Below are positions 9,727-21,700 of a stretch of DNA of 64,000 bases, piece after piece. Numbering within the stretch: the stretch's first letter is position 1; every line of letters begins with the position of its first letter. Origin of the DNA: Hydrangea macrophylla (Eukaryota; Streptophyta; Magnoliopsida; Cornales; Hydrangeaceae); NCBI GenBank assembly GCA_033977485.1, contig CM066988.1:5478501-5542500 (forward strand), read 5' to 3'. Below the pieces are notes generated by a model that saw only the letters and a program-made list of their open reading frames with translations, did no database searches and was not told where the DNA came from. A program made the position numbers and the translations under genes.

Positions 9727-12663
9727 CTAAGATCTGGTGTACAATTTTGATTGACTAAGGATGAACTTCTGCCTTGAGATAGATTCTTGAGTCTTTAAAG
9801 GCTTTGATTCGAATTCTGTCTTCAAAACTAGAAGCTTTGCTTCAACACCTTGTTGTTTGATCTTCAGATTTGCCAATTTAGTTTCTGCAATCATAAGATC
9901 CTTTTTTAGTTGATTCACTTTGGCAGATGCTTTTTCAATTGATATGCTGTTTCCTTCAAATTCTGTCAAAGTTCGATCCATCTCAAGAGTTTTCTCTGCT
10001 GTATACTCCATATCAATCTCCAATTTTTCTCTTTCTTCGATAACTTTTTCCAACAAAAAGCAATTGAAATCAAAAGTTGACATGATTGCAGAAATTGTTT
10101 CTTTGTCTGGAACAGAAATGTTAGAGCTTTCCAACATAAATTGGCATAAGACTTTCATAGCTCTTTGTACTTCCTTGTCTTCAAAAACCTCAAAAGAGAC
10201 TTGACTAAAAAGCCTCAAAGTAGCAAGAGCAGCCACCGGATCTATTGAAGGAGATTTTGGTTTGCTTCGACCTGTCATTCGCTGAAAGAATTCTTGAACA
10301 TTGGTCGAAGTGACATCTTCCATCTTCAAAACAAATTTCAAATTTTTTTTAAAATCTTTAACTTCTTCAGGAGTCAAGTTAGGAGGAAGAGATAGATGAA
10401 ATTCTTCAGAGCTTGAGACCCTTGAGGTAGCTTGAGGTCTAAATGAAGTGGAAGTAGGAGCAGCTTTAGGATCAGGGCTTGTACTTGGCCTCGAAGAACT
10501 AGCCCCAGTTTCAGGAACAGATTCAACCTGTTCAATGAAAAGTTGGGAATTTAGTTCAGGATTTATTTTTGAATAGTAATCAGGAATCAAAGGATTTTTG
10601 AAAGGATTTTGAATGTCTTACCATTGGTTGGAACTCAAGTAATGGAGTATGAGTGTCCAAAGAAGGAGATTTTGGAATCTCTGGGATCTTTGAACTCTGA
10701 GCTTTTGTTTCTGGAATTGTTGGTGTTGTTTTAGGCTCAGGATGGGGTGCTACCTTCGAAATAGGAATTGCTGAGATGGGTACTGTTTTAATGATCTCTG
10801 TGATGGCAGGAGGATCATTGGTTTTCTTGGCTTTCTTTTTCCTGTAAACAAGTGAAGAGATTGGACTGGTGTCTTTTTCTTCTTCAGAATCAGCATGTCC
10901 AGAGGCTACAGGAGAGCTTTCTGGTGATAGGACTAGTTTCCTCTTTGGTTTAGGAGATGATGAAGCAGGAGTTTTTGAAGCTTTTAAGGAGGCTTGAGTG
11001 CTTGGTTTAGCTTTTGAAGCTCTAGTTATTGGAGAAGAGCTTTCTCCAGCTGTTTTCCCTGTGTTTTGAAATTCAAATAGTCATTAGTCAAAGTTTCTTT
11101 CATTATTTTTGGAAAAAAAAAAAAAATTTGATAAGAATTTTGATTACCTGTTTGATTCATCGAATCAATGTACCTCAAAAGATGGCATTTGTCCATCTCT
11201 ACTGACATTAAATTTTCCCACCAGCTCGAAAAGGCAGGGGTGCAAGTGGTGTACACTGGTAAAGAAGTAAACTCCAAGTTGCTGACTTTATTTTGATAAA
11301 CTGCTAATGCGGCAGTTATCACGGATTCTGGCACCTTCGAATGAGTTTTATAAGCCATGAGTATATTGGCCTGACTTCTGATTGGGAAAGGAATTGACTG
11401 AGTAAGTCCAAATTGCCTCGAAAATTGATTGGGAAGGTAAAGTTCACCTTGAGATTTGAAGCTAAGAATGTTCCCAAAGAATAAGTCTCTACTAATTAGA
11501 AAACTTCCCCATGCAGCTTTTAATTCGAGAGCATTTGCTACTCTATCCAAAATTTGACAGAGCCAATGGGGAGAAAGGGGAGTTTTATTTTCAGAATTGT
11601 AAAGGATTTCGAATGGTTGGAATAGTTTGTTTGATCTTGTTTCAGGAAGATTGAAAAAGAGAGAGAGGCATTCTTTGAAAGTTTTATCAGTACTGGGTAA
11701 TAAAGCAAAAAAGATTCCATGGGCCACAGTATTGGATAAGGGTCCTAGATTATGAATTTCTGGGAAGTAAGCATACAACCATAATTGTAAAATCCAAAAG
11801 GGACCACCTTGGGTGAGAATGAAGGGATCAAAGCACAAATCAGAAAAAGATCTATAAAGAGATCCTAGAACAAAAGGTGCTAAGGCTAACCTTTGACCGG
11901 CAGCCAGAGCTTTGGCGATGTTAGAATATTCGAGGACAACTCTCTGAGAAGAGGTACAAAATAGATGTTTCGAAAGCCAGTACAGAAGGAAGCAGTAATA
12001 TTCTTTGTCAGTCACTGCTCCTGATGTTTTTCTATGAGCAGTTAAGAAGTTGGTGTACCCTAATGATTTTGAGTCAGTATTAATTGAAGGACTATCAGAC
12101 TCAGCCATATAGGGTTGAACATCTTCCCCATGAGATAAAAACCCTAATAAATGACAAATATCTAGAATAGTTGGACCTATTGGACCAAATCGAAGTTGAA
12201 AGTGATTGAAAATAGGGTTCCAAAAACAGAGAGCTGCGGCTATTAAATTAGGACTGGATTCGATGGGAAATTTTGAAAGATTGATAGCATGGTAAACCCC
12301 CGTAGTAATCAAAATTTCTCTCCTATTCTCTAAAATTCTATCTACCCATTCAGGCCAATCCTTTGCAGGTTTAGGCCAGTGCCTGAATTTTCAGTCATAT
12401 TTGGGATTTGGGAGTTCTCGTTGGTAAGTCAGACGTTGTTCCCCTAATCTAGGGTAATAGACATGGAGTCTCAAATTTGGGATGCTTAGGCAGGGACCTA
12501 CAGCAATTGAAGATTCTTGGTTAGGAAGAGTAATGGGAACAAGAATTTCGTGAACCAGAGAAGTCTCTTGCCCGCTCGAATAGCGATCTTGCTCATCTTT
12601 TATGATCTTTCCAAAATCATCGCAAATCTTTTGAAGTTGGGTATTATCATCAGATTTTGTCAT
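9727..12663 (-). CDS. Antisense plant mobile domain gene, three exons
   Basis: I join three open segments: exon 1 12663-11148, exon 2 11058-10622 and exon 3 10527-9727. Intron 1 (11147-11059, 89 bp) runs GTAATC...ACACAG after a pyrimidine tract. Intron 2 (10621-10528, 94 bp) runs GTAAGA...GAACAG. Both junctions keep frame (phases 1 and 0), and exon 2 is open throughout. The roughly 917-aa product has a PMD (MAIN/MAIL-type domain, PF10536) at about residues 105-420, with features such as LRFGPIGPTILDICHLLGF and GGPFWILQLW. A Ser/Pro/Lys-rich linker follows with basic clusters (KPKRK, YRKKKAKK), then a C-terminal coiled coil at about 810-900. Codon 91 is TGA (12391-12393); the frame continues openly beyond it. 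PMD proteins are plant nuclear factors and are also known from retroelements. Its role here is unknown. Confidence 0.8.
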
Positions 12664-12773
12664 TCTTTGGATTACGAAGAGATAAACAGGAAAGAAAAGC
12701 AAAGTGCGAAATGAATAGATTAGGGCAAAGCAAATTGGTGAAGTCAGAAGGTTTATTTCTTTTTGTGTTTACC

Positions 12774-12781
12774 TATTTATA
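12774..12781 (-). promoter_or_regulatory. TATA box for the antisense PMD gene
   Basis: On the minus strand TATAAATA within GGTTATAAATAGG lies about 110 bp before the PMD ATG at 12663. Spacing fits a short 5' leader, so this gene could be transcribed independently of the LTR. Confidence 0.6.
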
Positions 12782-12974
12782 ACCTTTGATGAACCCTTGG
12801 TGACGATTGGAAAGAGTTGCATTTATTGAAAAGTAGCCGTTTGATTCGGTTAGCCTTCTTTTGGACCGTTATTTCAAAAATAAAAGACATGTTGGTTCAG
12901 AATGAACTAATCTATTTAAAGGAATAAGAATGTTTCATTATTCACTATATTAAAAGGAAAAGTGTAGTTACAAT

Positions 12975-14459
12975 TCAAAGACATAATTGATAAAAGTGGG
13001 GAAACCCATAAGTAACTAAGTTATGAAACATGGCCCAATAATAGGCAAAATACTCTGCCTCTAGTTCTATCTCGAAACATAAGTTTCTGGTTTCTAATGC
13101 CAGTTTGTCTTCACTTCGAAGGGTAATGTAAGCTTCCTTAAGTTGTTCTTCATATTGGTTTAACTGAAAATTGATCTTGAATAAAGCTTTGCGGAGACTT
13201 CGAAGTTCTTTGGCCAATGGAGATTTGCCTCGAAGAGAAACACCAACAACTTTGGCTTCATCTTTGAGATATGCAATTCGACTTTCGAGATCAGGCTTCG
13301 AATAATGAGAAATGATGCTTTCTTCATCAGAGCTACCACAACCATAAATATACTTCTCTTTGAATTCTAGGACTTCATCAAGGAGTGCTTTGGGAGTTTC
13401 TTTGAGTTTTTCATAAAGATCTAAAAGATAATTTAGATGATGGATACTTTCTTGGTGATGAGAATACCATCTCATGTGGGAAGCCAAAGTTCGAAGGGTA
13501 AAGTCTATTTGAGTTCGAACAAACGTGGATATATTCCATTCATGACATAAGACATGACAGCTCCATTCGAAATTGGTTCGAGCCCTTGAATTTTGCAAAA
13601 TAGAAAACGGAAGATGAGAAAAAGCAACTAATAGCCTTTGAGCTTGAATAATCAAGCACGGGGAAGGTGAAGTGATAGATGGAGTATGCTCGAATGTAGG
13701 ACCATATCTACATAATTGGTCTAGCTTTAAAAAAGGATCACTAATGTCCTCAGTAGGATCTATTACCTGAACTTTGGTATCAGGAAAGCCTAATACAGAA
13801 TGATCAAAGAGAAGTACTTTCTCTTCATAATCTTTTTCAAAAAGTTTGCATTTTGAAAAGAAGGCTGAGGAATAATGCTCATTGGAAAATTTTTCATGAG
13901 ATGTCCTTACATATGTATGAATAGGAGGTCTGCCTTGAGGAACCAAGATATTACCTCTCTGGAATCTTTCACCAGGAGGACTGGTAGAAGAGATCAGCCA
14001 TGCATTCAATAAATTTTGTTCTCGAGAAAGATGATTTGAAAATGGATAATATGGTTTTATTGTTCTACTTCGAATAACACCTTCAGTTTCAAGATATTCG
14101 AAGTTTGGGTGAACAACTGAAGGTACTGTGATTGGAGTTTCAAGCTTCATTCCCTTGTAATATCCTACACCTTCACCATGGGAAATGTGTTGCTCCCAAG
14201 CAGGAGGAAACGTTTGATTATTATAGATTGATTTGGAAGAAGTCGAAGATGAATTTTGCCTTGATGAAACGCTTGGTTTGTTCAACATTTTATGCCATTT
14301 TCCCCATTTCGAGTAAGTAAAAGGTTCGGGAGGAGTTTCAAGAGGATCCCAATTTGTTCGAAGAGGAATATCAGGGCGTTTGGTTAACAACATCACTTCT
14401 TCGGGAAGATCAATAGGAAAGTTATCACTAGCATCGAAGGAAGATTGAGAAGAAGACAT
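12975..14459 (-). CDS. Unrecognised antisense ORF of the Tat element, 494 aa
   Basis: The intact frame runs from an ATG at 14459 (MSSSQSSFDASDNF) to a stop at 12975. I do not recognise the family. The N-terminus is Ser-rich. A central part has many aromatic and proline residues (PPAWEQHISHGEGVGYYKG, PFSNHLSREQNLLNAWL). A probable coiled coil occupies about residues 360-470, and the last part is rich in Tyr, Phe and Trp. No signal peptide or membrane segment is evident. It lies upstream of the PMD gene on the same strand, with its own leader near the 3' LTR. Position and length match accessory antisense ORFs known in Tat relatives. The absence of stops over 1.5 kb, beside two sense-strand ORFs that read open in the other direction, argues for recent coding constraint. 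Confidence 0.75.
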   Translation of the reverse strand: MSSSQSSFDASDNFPIDLPEEVMLLTKRPDIPLRTNWDPLETPPEPFTYSKWGKWHKMLNKPSVSSRQNSSSTSSKSIYNNQTFPPAWEQHISHGEGVGYYKGMKLETPITVPSVVHPNFEYLETEGVIRSRTIKPYYPFSNHLSREQNLLNAWLISSTSPPGERFQRGNILVPQGRPPIHTYVRTSHEKFSNEHYSSAFFSKCKLFEKDYEEKVLLFDHSVLGFPDTKVQVIDPTEDISDPFLKLDQLCRYGPTFEHTPSITSPSPCLIIQAQRLLVAFSHLPFSILQNSRARTNFEWSCHVLCHEWNISTFVRTQIDFTLRTLASHMRWYSHHQESIHHLNYLLDLYEKLKETPKALLDEVLEFKEKYIYGCGSSDEESIISHYSKPDLESRIAYLKDEAKVVGVSLRGKSPLAKELRSLRKALFKINFQLNQYEEQLKEAYITLRSEDKLALETRNLCFEIELEAEYFAYYWAMFHNLVTYGFPHFYQLCL

Positions 14460-14587
14460 GATCAAGGATCAGGCAAAGGTGATGGTTTGGAATGGATTGA
14501 AGAGATGATTATGCAATTTAAAGTACTGCATAAGGTAGTAACTGCCCAATATAGTTAGACCATGATCACCATTATCTTTTTTAAACA

Positions 14588-14612
14588 AAAAGGAAAATGG
14601 CGCGGGGGGTAA
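14588..14612 (+). other. Polypurine tract region before the 3' LTR
   Basis: AAAAGGAAAATGG and then GCGGGGGGTAA directly precede the 3' LTR. Either purine run could prime plus-strand DNA synthesis. Confidence 0.6.
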
Positions 14613-15270
14613 TGTTTGTGATGAAAATATTCAGCCAGTACAAGTTTGACACGCAGGATGTGATGTGGCAAGATAATTGGTGGAAATTGATTGACAAGAA
14701 AACCGTTAATATGCAGTTGAAGTTAATTCATCTTTGTTAATAGAGGATACGTGTTGAACGTCATGGGATAACTGAAGGACAGTTGTCAGTGTGAGGGAAT
14801 GCCACGGATAAAGGCAGTTATCAGTTTGAAAATAGGAGGGAACATTCGAATTGAGTTACTGAAGCCTCGATGTCTATAAATAGAAGGATTGTGCTCCTTT
14901 GTAAAGATCCTTCGATCAAAACATCAACATATATCTCTCAATACATCTATTGTATTGTTATCTAGTTACTTAGAATTAGGAGTAGAACACCTTCGAAGTT
15001 ATCTTCAAGGTTAGATTGTAGTTTCTTTAATTTAATAAAAGTAGTTAAATTACTTTTAGTCTTTTTACTGTTTTATTTAGGAGTAGATTTTAATTTAATC
15101 AGTTCGAAGTTCTTCGTTTAGTTACATCTTTACACAATTAAAGTCCTGTTCAAGGCATCGAACGTCACCACAATTCCCTGGTGAGGCGCAGTTTGGATAA
15201 TCACTCACACACATTGGCAATTTACTTGCCTGGCACGCCCGCACACACTTATAAATTTTCCAACCAAACA
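14613..15270 (+). repeat. 3' LTR of the Tat element
   Basis: This 658-bp LTR is apparently identical to 1710-2367 and ends at CCAACCAAACA. It is followed by ATACC, the second copy of the target duplication (one mismatch). Confidence 0.95.
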
Positions 15271-15330
15271 ATACCACATAGACTTTCCACTCATTTTGTG
15301 GAAGTTCTTTGTGTCCTTTAGTGCCTCAAC
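15271..15330. repeat. Right part of the split foldback element
   Basis: CCACATAGACTTTCCACTCA and the following bases are the reverse complement of the left-arm units at 1526-1679, ending AGTGCCTCAA opposite GGGGTACCAAAGG. This shows that the Tat element landed inside the right arm of a hairpin-forming element. Confidence 0.75.
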
Positions 15331-15752
15331 CATTATTGTATTCAATGACTGCCATTTTTAGCAGCTAGAAGTTGCTTAATGAAGGAAAGGATACATACAC
15401 GCCTAATAATAGTTAAGGACTCGTATGGTAACGTTATTATTTTTTATTTTAATTTTCATTTTTAGAGTGAATTCTCTCGTATAAGAGTCAAATCATATAA
15501 ATGCAAAAAATGCAGAGGAAAAAAAAAATTTGGAAACAAAAAATCACAACTTTGGACTATAAACTTAGCGTGGGCCAAAAGTTCAAGGCCTGAACATTGA
15601 GGTAACAGGCCTAGCTAGGCCTTTTCTGAAAATCTGAGTTTTCTTGACCGAAGGGAAACCAAAAGCTTTGTAGCTTGTATTCATAAAACTAGATCGCAAC
15701 CATCTCGTTTCCCTCAAACCGGTCTCGAATCTCATCGATCAAAACTCTGAAA

Positions 15753-15934
15753 ATGAATGTATGTTGCAGCCGACATTCGATCTTCTTCTTCTTCTTCTTC
15801 TAATTAAATCTCAAAATATTTTTTTGATTGATGTGTTGATTGTTATGTTTATGCAGTTGGTAGACTCTTTCCCCAAAGCTAAGAACAGCTTACTGAGCTC
15901 AGAAACAGCATCATCAGAGCGAACCCTGTTAGTC

Positions 15935-15966
<32 letters not shown>

Positions 15967-18694
15967 GTATACAGTATGCACTGTTTGTATAATAGATGTA
16001 CAAGTGTTAGAGATTGCACCTATTGTCGAGCAAAATTAAGCGCAATTGGGTTTTAGGTTGTTTGATATTTTAAACAGAATGGGGGTTAGGGATTCAGTCA
16101 TTGAACTAGGGTTGTAAGCAGCTGTGTAGCCTGAACTCAAAACAACAAAATTTACATTGTTTGCATTTGTGTTTCTTCAGTCTCCTACTTTATTTATTCC
16201 TTGGTTTATTTGATTATTTTCAGAAAAGTTGGTGGTTTAGCGCTCTTCTGAAACTTGAGAACTTTCGTAGCAAAAAAGAAGTCTGGGATTGTAATATTGA
16301 TAATCAGTTATTCAATTGCTTAGTGGCTACCTTGCCTCCTAATAAAAGATGCTGGGTAGGATATAGTATGCACTCAACTGTTAGATTCGGACCCATTCTC
16401 GTAGCTGTACTGTCAGTGAGGAAATCAGAGGTCAAGGTGAAGGTTCTGACGTGATGACACAGGTGAATAACTTTGGGGGGCCTGATTTCAAAAGGAACTT
16501 AAGTCTCAAGGGGGTTGCGGTGCCATTGCTTTTGCCTTCCCCCTCCCTCTCTCACTATTGGATAAACATATAATTATACCACACATAAACAAAGGCATAC
16601 TTCTCTAATAAAACAAGAGTATCTATTACGTGCCTGTTTTTAAAAAAAAAAAAAAAAAGTAAAAAAGAGAAATAGAATTGATAGGGAAATTGATAGAATA
16701 GTACACTTTGAGGGGAGCAATAGCCTCCGTTCGTTCAATTCGAGGAGAACCAAAACTCTTGACATTCACAAGGAAGTTTAAGTTGTCATGGTCTCTTCTG
16801 GTCAGCCCGTCATAGATATTTTCTCTTCAATAGGATAAGGAAGAATTCAAGACAACCGGCAAACGGGTTAATTCGAGTAAACCCAAATCTTGCAAAAATA
16901 ACACACAATTGTTTGGATCAATGTTATCTGGAACACGGTTCACTTCGGCATGTGGTATGTGTTCGGGTGTGTGGTGCGTGACTTAGCTTGGTTCGAGGTA
17001 CGAGGGGTTAGTCTTAGTTGGTTCACTTTTTAGGTTCATGGTTCGCTTCAATTCGAACTTTTGGTTCGATTAACACTTGTGTAAATAATTACACAAAGAT
17101 GTATAGTATTAAATCATTCCATGACTTCACATAATCAAATTTCAAACACAAAAAGTATAGGAAAATAAGATCAAACTAAGTCTTAAATGCAAATATCTTT
17201 GAAGTTCTCAAATAAAAACCAACAAGCAATGTAACAGTTTGGATTTTATTTTTCTTCTTCACAGTTTCGATTTTATTTATCTTATTGTCAATTGGTTAAT
17301 GAAATTTAGGATCTAGATCCCCTAAGAACCACGATCTAGATCGCAGGATTCGGATCGTGGTTCTATGGGGGGGTACCATGAGCTCGGTAACCATGGTTTG
17401 GATAATCAGCTCACTTTTACTCCACACCACTAACGTTTTGTATAGTTAACAAAACAACCCACTACTTCACTAAGCTTGAACATTTCAACCACTTTCCACT
17501 TCACTATGTAAAATAAATTAACAAATCTCCTATAAACAAGCTAAATGACAACACCACTGATATCCTCTGTGGCCATGATTCTAATGTAAAACCAGCAAAG
17601 CAAAGTCACCCAACGTCATGCATGCTAAATCCATGCATTTGATTGTTAGACACTAATAACTTATCCACCTTAGAGCACCCTTGTCCTTAAGGGGGGAGAT
17701 GACTAAGCTTGATGGCCTCCTTATCTTTCCATTCATCCTTATTATATGGATAATAAGCCTCCATGATGCGTAATCTTGCACTGGTGTCCGGCCTCGTACT
17801 TAACATCACGGTGAAAGCGGAGCCCTTTCTTATGTATTTCTTTAATCACGACTTGTGAGAATTTTCTTCTGATGGTTGTGGTAAATCCGTTCCCGTCTTG
17901 CGGATTGTGGCCCTTCTGGCTATTGACAATCTTAGCTCCTTTGAGTTAGGCAAGCTTGACGGCAACGACAGCTTGCGAGGATGGTTAGATAGCCTATACT
18001 TCCACATGTATAGCATCCTAAAGGCCATTTGTAAAACAGCCAATTTGTAACATCGGTATTAACTTCCTTGTGCTACTGAGAAGCCCAAGGTGCTCGAGAT
18101 TAGGGGGTGTTTTATTCACTCTCCAAAGAAATCTTCAAACTCGGTGGGGGGTTGGGTTGATTATGAAGTCCTTTCTTTAAGAGTGGTTGAGTGATTAGTA
18201 CTCCTTGCTCCTTCCGTAATTGGTATATAAATTGAGCTTCTCCTTCTAGGTGGTAAACAACTATGGACATCTACTCTTTTGGTGTAATTTCTGAGAATTC
18301 AAAAATTGCCCAACACTACATATCCATCTAGTTAGGTTCTCACCTCCTTCATACTTTTGAAATTCCTGCTTGGTTGTATTGGAATAGTAAAACGATTGGC
18401 AAAAGAAGAATGTTGTGCCTTTAAATGTTAGATAGAACTCTCTGCTTATTCCATATTTCTCCGTAGCGCAAGCTGATTAAAGCGGGTTTTCATGGCAAAA
18501 AACCATTCTCACATCTTTTGGCCTACAATCATAAGATCTAACTGCAAAAGGACAAAAACAATGATTTTACTAGTATGAAATGATGACTCAACAAAGAATA
18601 CAAAAAAGTGATGTACACAGAAGTTGCAAAACAAAATGGTCTAGATCAAGATTCCACATCAAATGGTGGTGTTGGTGTACTGTCAACATTACCA

Positions 18695-18746
<52 letters not shown>

Positions 18747-21700
18747 ATCATTTCTTACATACCCAAAAAGTACAAGAAAATGAAGAAGGTAATGATTTCT
18801 CTAGTTGATCAAAAGTTCAAATGGTGTAGCCTTGTAGGTAGTAAAAAAACTATGCTTTTTGTAAAGTCAAAAGTTGTACTTATGATGATTTAGATTTTAA
18901 AATTCGTACCATAAGATCTAAATCCAAGTAATAAATTTAAAATAAAAGATACCAAACCAAACCAAACCAAACCAAACCAAACCAAACCAAGCCTTGTGTC
19001 CCAATCAATTGGGGTCGGCTGTATGAATCCTTTTTCTCTATTCTGCACGATCAAGAGCTATATGCTCATTTAAATTATATAAATTCATATCTTGTTGCAC
19101 TACATATTCCCAAGTCAGTCTAGGTCTACCTCTCCCTCTAACCATTCCAGGCACTACGATCTTATTACTCTTTCGCACAGGTGCATCTACAGGTCTTCGT
19201 TGCACATGGCCGAACCATCTAAGTCTATTCTCTCTCAACTTATCCTCAATATGTGTCACTCCTACAGTCTCTCGGATGTACTCATTTCTAATTCTATCTT
19301 TTCTAGTCTTACCACACATCCATCTTAGCATCCTCATCTCCGCTATACTCACTTTGCTAATGTGTTGTTTCTTAGTTGCCCAACACTCTGCCCCGTAGAG
19401 CATAGCTAGCCTAATAGCTGTCCTATAAAATTTTCCTTTCAATTTTGCTGGTATTCTCCGATCACATAATACTCCAGAAGCACTCCTCCACTTAAGCCAG
19501 CCCACTTTAATTCTATGGGTTACGTCATCACCAATCTCTCCGTCTTTAGTCTCTACTGATCATTGAACCTAGATAGCGAAAGTGTTCCCTCTTTGGGATC
19601 TCATGATCTTCGATCTTCAATGCTTCGTTGTCTCTACTTCCACTGTTGCTAAAAGTACATTCCATATATTCTGTTTTCGTCCTACTTATCTTTAGCCCCT
19701 TAGTCTCCAGTGCTTTTCTCCAAGCTTCTAGTTTAGTGTTGAGTCCCCTTTTAGTCTCATCAACCAAGACAATATCATCTGCGAACAACATACACAATGA
19801 GACCTCATCTTGAATGTGTTTAATGAATTCATCCATAATTAGGGCGAACAAATAAGGGCTCAAGGTTGACCCCTGGTGCAGGCCTATGGTAATTGGGAAT
19901 TCGCTTGTTTCTTCGGCTGGTGATCTAATTGTAGTAACCGCTTCATCATACATATCCTTCACCACGTTAATATAACCCTTGGTCACTCCCTTCTCTAGCA
20001 CCCACCAAATTAAATCTCTAGGCACTCTATCATAAGCTTTCTCTAAATCAATAAAAACCATATGTAGATCTTTTTTCTTCTCTCTATACTTTTCCATTAG
20101 TCTTTTAAGTAAATAAATTGCTTCCATAGTTGATCTCCCAGGCATAAATTCAAATTGATTTTCTGACACTGATGTTGCGCCTCTTAAGCGATGCTTCATC
20201 ACTCTCTCCCATAGCTTTCATAGTATGGCTCATCAACTTAATACCTCTATAGTTGTTGCATTGTTGTACATCTCCTTTACTCTTATATATAGGCACTAGG
20301 ATGCTCTTCCTCCACTCATCAGACATTTTAATAGTCATTAAAATCCTATTAAAAGCTTTTGTAAGCCAAAATGCCCCAACATCTCCCAAGCATTTCCAAA
20401 CCTCAATGGGGATCCCATCTGGTCCTAAGACCTTGTTGGGTTTCATCTTCTTCAAAGCAAAATCCACCTCAAACTTCCTTATTCTCCGATAGAATCTGTA
20501 TTCTCTAGTTTCATCGTAACTTCCAGTTTCTTCTTCCATTGTGTTATCCATATATTTTTCATTCAGCAACTTCTCAAAATGGCTCTTCCACCTTTCCTTG
20601 ATCTCTTCGTCGTTCACTAATACCAGTCATCGCTTTTTATACATAATAAACCTTAAATATAAAATAGCAAAACAATATGAAATTTAATTTATTGCAATAA
20701 AACTTTGAATACCTACAACAAAAATGCTGAAAGGTTGTACTTACAGTAAGCAAAAAATGATTGCCAAAGTGAGCAAGCTAGAGAATACATGGTATCTCCG
20801 CTCTAAACTAAATCTGCCTAAAAGCTTCTACCTTTTCTCCTTATATTGACGGAGATACGAAAATGAAAATCGAAAACATCACAAGTACAGCTTTTGACAT
20901 TACTAAAAGTTATACTTTTTTGACTACGTACAACTTTTGTGCTGTTTATCAACTATAGAACTGATTACCCTTTTCCTTTCCTTTTATTTGTTTATGTAGA
21001 GTATACTCTTTGACTACGTACACCATTTAAGTTTTCATCAACTATTGTTTAAGTTTTCATCAACTATTGAAGTGATTACCCTTTTCTACTCTCAGTGTGT
21101 GTGTGTGGTATTGCTTGACAGAACGTACATCAACATCATTTGATTTTGAATCCTCAACTGGACTGTTTTGATTTGTAGCTTATTTGGACATCACTTTTCT
21201 AAATTTTTTACTTATTCGTATTATAACAGTCAAGTCACTGTTTTTGTCTTTTGTATATAGATATTATGGTATTAGAGCCAAAATTTAGAAAGTGCATAAG
21301 TTCTATTTATTTGGTATATGTCCAATCAATGAAACCGTTGTAAGCCTTAGTGAGGCCATAAGACGACGTGTAAGTTGAGTTGTACGTCGAAACCTAGTTA
21401 ACATTATGAGGTCTCAAATAAACACCTGTGTCTATTTGAGAAAATTAGTAAACAGACTAGATTAGTCCTTTCTTCTTCTTCTTATTCTTCCGTGCGTTGT
21501 TTTCTATCTTCATTTCTTATGCTGTTTTATTCTTCTCCAATATCCAAAGCTTCTCTATTATTGGTCTTATGCTTTGATTCTTTCCATTCCCTAAATACGT
21601 GGACAATATATATGAATAAATGTAGTTATGTTCCCAATTGTGTTGTGTATCAGGAAAGCTTCAGACTCGCTAATATATGATGTTTTAGCAATTTTGTATG

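Larger units (their letters stand above)
1710..15270 (+). mobile_element. Complete Ty3/gypsy LTR retrotransposon, Tat clade
   Basis: This 13.56-kb element has 658-bp LTRs (TG...CA) at 1710-2367 and 14613-15270, a primer-binding site directly after the 5' LTR, gag-protease and pol ORFs on the plus strand, and about 5 kb between pol and the 3' LTR holding genes on the minus strand. The Tat assignment rests on the tandem RNase H domains (the second archaeal-like), the gag style with a CKWH...THSTNNC motif, the absence of a chromodomain after integrase, and the antisense genes, which are known from Tat relatives such as Retand and Grande. By eye the LTRs show no difference, so the insertion is recent. 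Nevertheless the coding regions carry stops and a changed catalytic residue (see the findings), so this copy may move only with proteins supplied in trans. Confidence 0.95.

Noticed and set aside
11059..11147. Coding sequence between PMD exons 1 and 2
   Set aside because: It has GT...AG ends and a pyrimidine tract, and joining across it restores a long open exon 2.
11026..12312. PMD protein as a separate 428-aa gene
   Set aside because: Its first codon is TTG, the same frame continues upstream across one TGA, and its apparent C-terminus is intron sequence read through.
16161..16454. 97-aa ORF after PBG1 exon 1
   Set aside because: It lies in the intron, has no recognisable family and no supporting signals.
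18608..18893. Small proteins across the GA repeat
   Set aside because: Open frame is due to the microsatellite, inside PBG1 intron 1, without homology.
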